Shown: piece after piece, positions 1 to 5,962 of the stretch
How positions within the stretch are numbered: position 1 is the first letter of the stretch
Layout: each line of letters begins with the position of its first letter
Translations under genes and position numbers: made by a program
Assembly (NCBI GenBank): GCA_000431275.1
Contig: HF989186.1
Coordinates: forward strand, 3,842-23,738
Length of the DNA stretch: 19,897 bases
DNA from: Prevotella sp. CAG:755
GTDB lineage: Bacteria > Bacteroidota > Bacteroidia > Bacteroidales > Bacteroidaceae
Direction of reading: 5' to 3'
The notes under the pieces: model-generated
The model's database searches: none
What the model was told of the DNA's origin: nothing
Seen by the model: only the letters and a program-made list of their open reading frames with translations

Positions 1-102
1 CGCCAGTGGCTCATCAGGGCAACCCGGCCGCTCTGCGAAGAATAACGATTTTTATATCCCGACCCGCCGGGCGTACCGTTTTTTTTCCCTAATTTCGCCG
101 CC

Positions 103-717
103 GTGAAACGAAGCTGGCTCATACTGCTGCTGACAACCCTGCCCGTGGTGGCCACGGCCCAGGATGAAGACCCGGACGACGTCATCGCACCCGCTGTCCC
201 CCTGCAAGTGCAGGTGGGCAAAGTGTTCTACGAAGGCGACAGCATGAACCACGTCATCCTCCCTACGCTGAGCAAATATCCGCCCCTGACATTCGCCAAC
301 GAAAGGGAGCGGCGGCGCTACAACCGGCTGGTAGCGAATGTGAAAAAGGTACTTCCCATCGCCAAACTGGCGAAGCATACGATCATCGAGACCTACGACT
401 TCCTCGAAACCCTGCCAACGAAAGAGGCCAAAGACGCCCACATCCGCCGCGTGGAGCAGGGCCTGCGCCGCCAGTACACCCCGCTGATGAAGAAACTGAC
501 TTACTCGCAGGGAAAACTGCTGGTGAAACTCGTGGACCGGGAGTGCAACCAGACGTCGTACGAAATCGTCAAAGCGTTTATCGGTCCGTTGCGTGCCGGA
601 TTCTACCAGGTGTTCGCCGGGCTGTTCGGAAACAGTCTCACCAAGCGTTACGACCCTGAGGGCGACGACCGCTATACAGAGAGGGTGGTGCGCATGGTAG
701 AGAGCGGGCAACTCTGA
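103..717 (+). CDS. Exported DUF4294-type protein of unknown function
   Basis: This 204-aa protein starts at GTG 103. The first ~20 residues (MKRSWLILLLTTLPVVATAQ) form a clear signal peptide, with cleavage likely after VATA or AQ, so the product should reach the periplasm or envelope. The mature part is charged and mostly helical. Its core is an R-Y-N-R-L-V-x-N-V-K-K-V segment (about residues 70-82), a TYDFLETLP stretch, then YTPLMKKLTYSQGKLLVKL (about 126-144) and an ECNQTSYE motif. These resemble the Bacteroidetes-restricted DUF4294 family from memory; I cannot search it. No catalytic motif is recognisable. A TAATTTCG run (90-97) resembles a -7 element, but it lies so close to the GTG that the leader would be almost absent. 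The gene is convergent with the FKBP operon. Confidence 0.8.
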   Translation: MKRSWLILLLTTLPVVATAQDEDPDDVIAPAVPLQVQVGKVFYEGDSMNHVILPTLSKYPPLTFANERERRRYNRLVANVKKVLPIAKLAKHTIIETYDFLETLPTKEAKDAHIRRVEQGLRRQYTPLMKKLTYSQGKLLVKLVDRECNQTSYEIVKAFIGPLRAGFYQVFAGLFGNSLTKRYDPEGDDRYTERVVRMVESGQL

Positions 718-894
718 CGCACAGAACGGACACCGGCCGCCCGACCACGGAAAAAAGCCGGACGGCAAGCAGACGGACAAAGAACCCACAGACAGACAAA
801 CAGAAGCGCCGCAACGACGGACTCCCTCCACGCTGCGGCGCTCTTTCTGTCACGACCCGCCGTCTCGGCCGATGCGCAATCGGACTTCACAAGT

Positions 895-965
895 CGGCTG
901 ACAGCATTTTCCAAGCAACTGACAGGATTTACGGAACGGCTGACCGCCCTGACAGGGTTCACCGA
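895..965 (+). repeat. 21-bp-period intergenic repeat block 1
   Basis: CTGACA/CTGACC cores begin at 898, 919 and 940, exactly 21 bp apart, with another core at 949. The second unit contains CTGACAGGATTT followed by ACGGAACGG, close to the consensus of the other blocks. The orientation is plus. No terminal inverted repeat or target duplication is visible. Confidence 0.75.
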
Positions 966-1006
966 CGCTTTTTCCGACAGCCGGATACACACTCTCCATC
1001 ACAGGA

Positions 1007-1051
1007 AATCCCGTACCTGCCACCCCAGACGGAGAAAGCAGGCACGGGATT
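1007..1051 (-). terminator. Long-stem hairpin downstream of FKBP operon
   Basis: The arm AATCCCGTACCTGC (1007-1020) pairs with GCAGGCACGGGATT (1038-1051). This gives 14 bp with a single non-Watson-Crick position, around a 17-nt loop. Read on the minus strand, the stem is followed by only a short TTT, so it is a weak intrinsic terminator or an mRNA 3'-end stabiliser for the isomerase operon. Confidence 0.5.
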
Positions 1052-1060
1052 CATCGTTCG

Positions 1061-1088
1061 GCCGGCAGGAGCGGAATCCTGCGCCGGC
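1061..1088 (-). terminator. GC-rich hairpin abutting the FKBP stop codon
   Basis: GCCGGC plus AGGA (1061-1070) pairs with TCCT (1077-1080) and GCCGGC (1083-1088), with a 2-nt bulge and a 6-nt loop. It lies two bases beyond the end of the last FKBP gene on the minus strand. It has no U tract, so it may protect the 3' end rather than terminate. Confidence 0.4.
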
Positions 1089-1090
1089 TC

Positions 1091-1966
1091 TTATTTCACC
1101 TTGATCAGTTCGACCTTGAAAATCAGCGTAGCATAAGGCGGGATGCTCTGGTTACCGCGTTCGCCGTAAGCCAGGTTGTAAGGAATGTAAAGCTCCCACA
1201 CGTCGCCCTCCTTCATCATCGTGAGCGCTTCGGTCCAGCCTTTGATCACTTGGTTGCAGCCAAAGGTAGCCGACTGGCCACGCTTGTACGACGAGTCGAA
1301 CACGGTGCCGTCGATGAGACGGCCTTCGTAGTTCACCTCAACCTGACTTGTGTCGGAGGGTGTTGCGCCCGTTCCTTCTTTCAGTATTTTATACTGCAAG
1401 CCTGACTTCGACGTGATGACGCCCGGCACTCGCTTGTTCTTCGAGAGGAAGTCGGCGTTGGCGATACTGTCGCGCTGGCGGATGTAGGCCGTCTGACGCT
1501 CGATGATGGCAAGGGCCTGTTCCTCGCTGATGGACGTCGGCTGTTTGAGGACGCCCTGGCCGAGTCCCTTGACGAAGAGGTCGCGGTCGATGTAGGCGCT
1601 GTCTGCCTTCCCGGTCGCCATCTTGTTGAGCGAAGGAATAACGTTCGTTGCATTCATCTGGCCTATCTTCAAACCGGCAGCATAGGCCACCTTCCCCTTC
1701 ACGGCTTCCTCATTGTACTTCGCCATAAGGCCACAGACGGCATCGTTGAGATAAGCCGAATCCACGCCTTCGCGCATGAGGAGGTACTGTCTCAGACTGG
1801 CGCTCTGCGCCACGCCCATCGCGTAGCTGAACGAGTCGGCCGGCACGGGCTGCAACAAGGTGATCTTGGGGCGCTTCTTCTCTTGTATCTTCTTCCGTGA
1901 GCGAGCCGATGCCGGCAGTCCGACGGCCAAGGCCAGCGCTACGATCAATAATGACTTTGTTGTCAT
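1091..1966 (-). CDS. Exported FKBP-type peptidyl-prolyl cis-trans isomerase
   Basis: This 291-aa protein has an N-terminal signal peptide (MTTKSLLIVALALAVGLPASA) followed by a very basic RSRKKIQEKKRPK stretch. A helical Mip/FkpA-like N-terminal region covers about residues 40-180, and an FKBP domain lies at about 185-291. The domain keeps the usual pocket pattern: Y in VNYEGRLIDGTVFDSS, the FD pair, F in SATFGCNQ, W in VIKGWTEAL, Y in LAYGERG, and IPPYATLIF near the end. It should act as a periplasmic proline isomerase or chaperone on folding envelope proteins. It is the third and last gene of a minus-strand operon of three paralogues, 8 bp after the lipoprotein paralogue. The basic run right after the signal peptide is unusual and could tether the protein to the membrane surface. 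Confidence 0.93.
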   Translation of the reverse strand: MTTKSLLIVALALAVGLPASARSRKKIQEKKRPKITLLQPVPADSFSYAMGVAQSASLRQYLLMREGVDSAYLNDAVCGLMAKYNEEAVKGKVAYAAGLKIGQMNATNVIPSLNKMATGKADSAYIDRDLFVKGLGQGVLKQPTSISEEQALAIIERQTAYIRQRDSIANADFLSKNKRVPGVITSKSGLQYKILKEGTGATPSDTSQVEVNYEGRLIDGTVFDSSYKRGQSATFGCNQVIKGWTEALTMMKEGDVWELYIPYNLAYGERGNQSIPPYATLIFKVELIKVK

Positions 1967-1974
1967 GACCTTTC

Positions 1975-2868
1975 TTATTTAGCGAATCCGTCGAGCGTAA
2001 TCTTGAAAATCAGCGTCGAATAGGGCGGAATGTCTCCTGCCTCACGGTCGCCATACGCCATGTCTGCCGGGATGTACACTTCCCACGTCGAACCGATGGG
2101 CATGTGCGTCAGGGCAGCTGCAAAGCCCTTGATGCTGCGTGAGGGCATCATCTCGACAGGCTTGCCGCCGTTGTTCTTATCCGTGGAGTCAAAGATGGAG
2201 TCATTGATAAGGCGACCCTCATAGCGAACGAGCACGAGCGACGTGTCAGAGGGGATTTCGCCGCTTCCCTCAGTGATGACTTTGTACTGCACGCCGCCTT
2301 GGAGCGTTTTGATGCCGGGCTTCTTGGCGTTCTCAGCCATGAACTTTTCGCCGGCTTCCTTGTTGGCGCCATACTTCTGCTCCATCGTCTTTGCGTGGAT
2401 GCTTTCCATGCGGGCGGTAGCTCTTTCGAAAGCCATCTGCGGAGTGAGCACTTTGCCGTCTACTTTGATGGCCGTCTTGCCCTTGACGCCTGAGATAAAG
2501 CCTGCTACGGTGTTCTTCACGCTCAGGTGCTTCGTAGAATCGTCGCCGAAGATCTGCATCTCCGTGCCGCGCACCATCTGCTGACTGATCTGCTGACCGA
2601 TTTGGATGCCGGCGTAGTAGGCGGCTTTCTTCTTGTCGTCGGCAGTCAGGGCGCCGTCACGGACGCCTTTGAGGAACTCATCGACGTAAGCGGAGTCGAC
2701 GCCGAACTGTCCGTACATAACACTCTCGAAGTTGGCAGAACTGGCCAGACCCATCTCATAACTGAGCGTGTCAAGTTCCGTTTTGAGGTTCGCCTTGGGC
2801 GTACCGTCGTTGCAAGCACTCAGAAGTGCCGTTGCGGCCACAGCGGCCGCCATGATTACGTGTTTCAT
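1975..2868 (-). CDS. FKBP-type prolyl isomerase lipoprotein with altered active-site pocket
   Basis: This 297-aa protein begins with a lipoprotein signal; the lipobox LLSAC puts the lipidated cysteine at residue 19. It has a Mip/FkpA-like helical N-terminal half (about 30-180) and an FKBP domain (about 190-297). The Y (VRYEGRL), FD (SIFDST), AYGD and IPPYSTLIF elements are present. The floor tryptophan of FKBP is replaced by Phe (SIKGFAAAL), and the usual aromatic before it is Met (PVEMMPSRS). The protein may therefore be a weak isomerase working mainly as a chaperone; that is inference. It is the middle gene of the operon, 41 bp after the cytosolic paralogue and 8 bp before the exported one. 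The lipid anchor suggests it acts at the inner face of the outer membrane or at the cell surface. Confidence 0.92.
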   Translation of the reverse strand: MKHVIMAAAVAATALLSACNDGTPKANLKTELDTLSYEMGLASSANFESVMYGQFGVDSAYVDEFLKGVRDGALTADDKKKAAYYAGIQIGQQISQQMVRGTEMQIFGDDSTKHLSVKNTVAGFISGVKGKTAIKVDGKVLTPQMAFERATARMESIHAKTMEQKYGANKEAGEKFMAENAKKPGIKTLQGGVQYKVITEGSGEIPSDTSLVLVRYEGRLINDSIFDSTDKNNGGKPVEMMPSRSIKGFAAALTHMPIGSTWEVYIPADMAYGDREAGDIPPYSTLIFKITLDGFAK

Positions 2869-2909
2869 GTCTGTATGTACTGTTGTTTTGATTGTCTTTC
2901 CTTTCCGGC

Positions 2910-3515
2910 TCAGAGCACTTCGAGCAGTTCTACGTCGAAGATCAATGCTGCGTAAGGAGGGATTGAGGCACCGGCTCCGTTGGCCCCGTAGGCCAAGGCG
3001 AAGGGGATGTAGAAGCGATACTTGGCTCCCTCGCTCATGAGCTGCAATCCCTCAGTCCATCCCTTAATCACACCATTAAGGGGGAAAACGGCAGGCTCAC
3101 CGCGACGATAAGAGGAATCAAAGACCGTGCCATCGATCAGTGTTCCCTCGTAATGGCACTTTACTTTGTCCGTCGCTTTCGGTTTGCGGCCCGTTCCGGA
3201 CGTAATGACTTCATACTGCAAGCCGCTGGGCAGCGTGACGATTCCTTCTTTCTTCGCGTTTTCAGCCAAGAAAGCCTCGCCTTCTACCCGGGCAGCCTTT
3301 CCTTTCTCAGCCATGGCAGCTTGCTGCTTGGCTTCCTGTTCGGCAAAAAAAGCCTGGACGAGGCGCTGCGCTTCGGCAGGTTTGACGAGTGGGTCGCGCC
3401 CGGCGAGCACATCCTTGATGGCGGCAGCGAAGTCGTCGATGTTCAGTTCTTTGCCTCCCATGCCGAGAAGCTGCTGGCCGATGGTCAGGCCCAGGGCGTA
3501 GCTTACGTTATCCAT
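2910..3515 (-). CDS. Cytosolic FKBP-type prolyl isomerase (FklB/Mip-like)
   Basis: This 201-aa protein has no signal peptide: it opens with MDNVSYALGLTIGQQLLGMG, the start of a Mip/FklB dimerisation region (residues 1-85, with a charged helix around EQEAKQQAAMAEKGK). The FKBP domain covers about 95-201 and has all the standard pocket residues: Y (CHYEGTLIDG), FD (VFDSSYRRG), F (PAVFPLNG), W (VIKGWTEGL), Y (LAYGANG) and IPPYAALIF. The length fits the 22-kDa FklB class. It is the promoter-proximal gene of the operon. A TACTTTTG -7 element about 46 bp upstream gives a leader of about 40 nt and supports the ATG at 3515. It is predicted to be cytosolic, in contrast to its two exported paralogues downstream. 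Confidence 0.94.
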   Translation of the reverse strand: MDNVSYALGLTIGQQLLGMGGKELNIDDFAAAIKDVLAGRDPLVKPAEAQRLVQAFFAEQEAKQQAAMAEKGKAARVEGEAFLAENAKKEGIVTLPSGLQYEVITSGTGRKPKATDKVKCHYEGTLIDGTVFDSSYRRGEPAVFPLNGVIKGWTEGLQLMSEGAKYRFYIPFALAYGANGAGASIPPYAALIFDVELLEVL

Positions 3516-3560
3516 ATCTCTGTTCGGATTTTCTGACTATACATTAATATATACCGGGCG

Positions 3561-3568
3561 CAAAAGTA
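3561..3568 (-). promoter_or_regulatory. Bacteroidetes-type -7 element for the FKBP operon
   Basis: The minus strand reads TACTTTTG, an exact match to TAnnTTTG, within an AT-rich island. It lies 46 bp before the first FKBP ATG. No good -33 TTTG is visible at 19-21 bp upstream. Confidence 0.6.
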
Positions 3569-3612
3569 CAATTTTTTATTGTAGCGACGAGAGGCGACAG
3601 GTTATTTTTCCG

Positions 3613-3620
3613 TAAGTTTG
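3613..3620 (+). promoter_or_regulatory. Bacteroidetes-type -7 element for the sirtuin gene
   Basis: TAAGTTTG is an exact match to TAnnTTTG. Transcription would start near 3626, which makes the in-frame ATG at 3629 practically leaderless and favours the ATG at 3671. No clear -33 element is seen. Confidence 0.55.
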
Positions 3621-3670
3621 CCCCTGTTATGATTTTGGCGGAGACTGCTTCCGCCGCAAAAAACGAAAGG

Positions 3671-4378
3671 ATGAAAAAAATTGTAGTACTCACCGGCGCC
3701 GGCATCAGCGCCGAAAGCGGATTGAGCACGTTCCGCGATGCGGGCGGGCTTTGGGACAATTATCCCGTCGAGCAGGTGGCCACGCCCGAAGGCTGGGCGC
3801 GCGACCCCGCCCTCGTCACCCGGTTCTACAACAACCTGCGCCGGCAGCTCCTCTCCGTACGGCCAAGCCGCGCCCATGAGCTCCTGGCCCGGCTGGAACA
3901 GCACTACGACGTCACGGTGGTGACGCAGAACGTCGACGACCTGCACGAACGCGCCGGGTCGACCCGCGTCATCCACCTGCACGGCGAGCTGATGAAGGTG
4001 GCCTCGTCGCGCGATCCCGACAATCCGCGCTACATCCGCACGCTCGCCCCGGAAGAGGCCGAAGTGGAACCCGGCACACTCGCCCCCGACGGCTCGCTGC
4101 TACGGCCGTGGATTGTATGGTTCGGCGAGGCCGTCCCGAACATGGAGCCGGCTTGCGCAGCTGCCGAGAAGGCCGATATCTTCGTTGTCATCGGTACGTC
4201 GCTAAACGTCTATCCGGCGGCTGGCCTCGTGCGCTACGCTCCCGCGTCGGCGCCGCTCTACGTCATCGATCCCAAGCCGGTGCCTGTGGCACGCTCGCCT
4301 CGCCTCCACTTTTTCCAGACCACGGCTTCGGCAGGCATGGAACTGCTGTGGAAAGAACTGGTGAGCGATCCGGAATGA
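3671..4378 (+). CDS. cobB: SIR2-family NAD-dependent protein deacylase lacking zinc cysteines
   Basis: This 235-aa protein is counted from ATG 3671, where the family N-terminus MKKIVVLTGAGISAESG begins; the in-frame ATG at 3629 is rejected on promoter position. Rossmann and NAD-site motifs are GAGISAESG (9-17), FRD (21-23), TQNVDDLHERAG (85-96) and the catalytic His in HLHGEL (H104). C-terminal motifs are IVWFGEAVP and GTSLNVYPAAGL. It would remove acyl groups from lysines using NAD+. The zinc module, where four cysteines are usual, contains none. The acyl-pocket Tyr is present (Y53 in FYNNLRRQ), but the Arg three residues later, used by E. coli CobB/SIRT5-type enzymes for succinyl-lysine, is Leu56, with Arg at 57-58. 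The cysteine loss probably occurs in other Bacteroidetes sirtuins too (from memory). Confidence 0.92.
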   Translation: MKKIVVLTGAGISAESGLSTFRDAGGLWDNYPVEQVATPEGWARDPALVTRFYNNLRRQLLSVRPSRAHELLARLEQHYDVTVVTQNVDDLHERAGSTRVIHLHGELMKVASSRDPDNPRYIRTLAPEEAEVEPGTLAPDGSLLRPWIVWFGEAVPNMEPACAAAEKADIFVVIGTSLNVYPAAGLVRYAPASAPLYVIDPKPVPVARSPRLHFFQTTASAGMELLWKELVSDPE

Positions 4379-4437
4379 GCCGGAATCTTTCTGCCGGACT
4401 GTCCTCGCCGCCGCAAACCTACGGGTGGGGCGACGGC

Positions 4438-4483
4438 AAAAACAGTCAGCCGTCTGGAAGCTTCCAGACGGCTGACTGTTTTT
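4438..4483. terminator. Perfect 46-bp palindrome, bidirectional intrinsic terminator
   Basis: Positions 4438-4460 are the exact reverse complement of 4461-4483, with no spacer; the centre is AAGCTT and each arm ends in a run of A or T. On both strands this gives a GC-rich stem followed by at least five U. It lies between the convergent sirtuin and peptidase genes and can serve both. The right arm carries GGCTGACTG, the core of the 21-bp repeat that continues to 4555. Confidence 0.85.
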
Positions 4484-4555
4484 TCTAAACGGCTGACAAG
4501 ATTCACATCACGGCTGGCCGTTTCGGCCGGGCGGCTGGCCATCCCTCGTGCCGTC
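4472..4555 (+). repeat. 21-bp-period intergenic repeat block 2
   Basis: CTGACT, CTGACA, CTGGCC and CTGGCC cores begin at 4472, 4493, 4514 and 4535, each exactly 21 bp after the last. Each of the first three units ends in CGG. The orientation is plus. The first unit is part of the terminator palindrome, and the last runs into the stop codon of the peptidase gene on the other strand. Confidence 0.8.
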
Positions 4556-5945
4556 AGGGTTCGGGAGCGAACATGGGGTCCCAAGCCGGCAGTCGCTCAG
4601 GCTCCTGTTCGAGGAGGCGCAGCGTCTCTTTCGGGACATACTTGCGCTCGGCCACGAGGCGGAACGTGTATTCGTCGAACCAGCGGTCGGTCATGATGAG
4701 ATGCCCTTTGTAGCCTGCATCAGCACCCCACGAATTCTCCACCATCCACTGGCGCGGCCGGCCCTCGGCGTCAAGGTCGACGGCCATGAGCGTCATGGCG
4801 TGGCTCGACAACGAGGCGAACGTGCGGATACGGTCGGCCTTGTCCATGCCGAAGTCCGTGCCCAGAAGGGCGCCGTAGTTGTAGTTATCAACGTCGAGGC
4901 GACCAGCTTTACTGTCGAGGAACTTGCCTACGTCGCAGGAATAGTAGAGCATCGTGCTGTCCTTGATCGACGCGATGGCGATGGCCTTCAATTCGTCCAT
5001 GGGCAGGTTGACATAGGTCCAGTTCTCGCCGTCATAGACGTGGCGGTCCATATCGATGGTGTAGGTTTTGTGATACGGGCGGCTGGGGTCGTTCATCAGC
5101 ATGACGTAGTTCTTCTTCAAATCGGTGCCCACGAATTTCTCGTAGAACGAGAGAGGCGTGAACTCAGCCGTCTGGCCGGGGACGCCGGAAGCCGTGGTTT
5201 GCGTCCAGGTGAACTTCGTAGGCGGCTCGCCCAGACAGACGGCCAGCATGTGGTAGACCGTGGCGAGCATCTCTTCCTTGCGCGCCTCGAGGTCAGCCTT
5301 CGGCTTGCCGTCGGCGGCCATCCGACGCAGTTCGAGGGCTTGCTCACGCAGTTTCAGGGCAATGAGCTCGCTCATCGTGGCGGTATGGTTGGCACTGTAC
5401 GTCTCCGGCATCACCGACGAGGGCACGAGGCCATACTTCATAACGAGGTCCGACACGCCCGTGAACTGCCCGCCATCCGAAAGGGGATGTTTGAAAAGCC
5501 AGGTGACTAACTGGTCGTCCATAGGCTTCGCAGCGTTATCGATAATGGCTTGCAAGAAGAGGTTGGACTTTTCCAGCTGGTCGTAAAAGAAGAGGTAGTT
5601 CTGCGAAAAGGTAAACTCGCCCAGTCCGTGCTCGGCCTGTGCTTTCGCCCGCAGCACATTGAGCCCCGTGAAGAGCCAGCAACGTCCCGAGGACTGCTGG
5701 TCGGTGATGCCGCGGGAGTTGACACGGTCCGAAAAGTAGGTATCGCCCGCCGGCCTCAGGCGGTTGGCGGCAAGGGCGTTCAAGCTGGCGCCGGCGGCGG
5801 CGTTGGCCAGGGCGCTGTCAGCGGCACTACGGGGTTGGGCAGCCCTGAGGCGGGCCAGCATGCCGGCGTCGATTCCGCCGGTCGTCTGCGCCGGCAGGGC
5901 CAGCGCGGCGGCACATGCGAGTGCCAGTGTCAAACGTTTGATCAT
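4554..5945 (-). CDS. pepC: Secreted C1B cysteine peptidase (bleomycin hydrolase/aminopeptidase C type)
   Basis: This 463-aa protein has a signal peptide (MIKRLTLALACAAALALPAQ). The papain-fold C1B residues are all visible: oxyanion Gln83 and nucleophile Cys89 in DQQSSGRCWLF, His382 in SSHAMTLMAVD, and Asn404 in VENSWG. FSQNYLFFYDQLEKSN (113-128) is also typical of the family. It would trim peptides by aminopeptidase activity. Classical members are cytosolic hexamers; this one is exported, as I recall for other Bacteroidales, so a role in periplasmic peptide use is inferred. It follows the SulP gene with a 17-bp gap and ends in a bidirectional terminator. The C-terminus (WDPMFAPEP) is longer than the usual WDPM-type end that positions the auto-trimmed tail. 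Confidence 0.93.
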   Translation of the reverse strand: MIKRLTLALACAAALALPAQTTGGIDAGMLARLRAAQPRSAADSALANAAAGASLNALAANRLRPAGDTYFSDRVNSRGITDQQSSGRCWLFTGLNVLRAKAQAEHGLGEFTFSQNYLFFYDQLEKSNLFLQAIIDNAAKPMDDQLVTWLFKHPLSDGGQFTGVSDLVMKYGLVPSSVMPETYSANHTATMSELIALKLREQALELRRMAADGKPKADLEARKEEMLATVYHMLAVCLGEPPTKFTWTQTTASGVPGQTAEFTPLSFYEKFVGTDLKKNYVMLMNDPSRPYHKTYTIDMDRHVYDGENWTYVNLPMDELKAIAIASIKDSTMLYYSCDVGKFLDSKAGRLDVDNYNYGALLGTDFGMDKADRIRTFASLSSHAMTLMAVDLDAEGRPRQWMVENSWGADAGYKGHLIMTDRWFDEYTFRLVAERKYVPKETLRLLEQEPERLPAWDPMFAPEP

Positions 5946-5962
5946 ATCTTTTGGGGTTAAGG

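Larger units (their letters stand above)
718..1090. other. Intergenic region between convergent genes (373 bp)
   Basis: No gene is supported here. The stretch separates the 3' end of the DUF4294 gene from the 3' end of the FKBP operon. It contains a 21-bp-period repeat block (about 895-965) and two hairpins near the FKBP end (1007-1051 and 1061-1088). Open frames on the minus strand over this stretch encode only low-complexity heptads such as NPVSCLE, produced by the repeat. Confidence 0.7.

Noticed and set aside
895..965. Insertion sequence or MITE at repeat block 1
   Set aside because: No terminal inverted repeats or target-site duplication could be seen at this or the other blocks.
4438..4555. 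CRISPR-like array
   Set aside because: The 21-bp units abut without spacers and vary within the unit; there are no cas genes.
4548..5510. 320-codon plus-strand frame opposite the peptidase gene
   Set aside because: It is antisense to a protein with a complete catalytic set; its composition is typical of a shadow frame.
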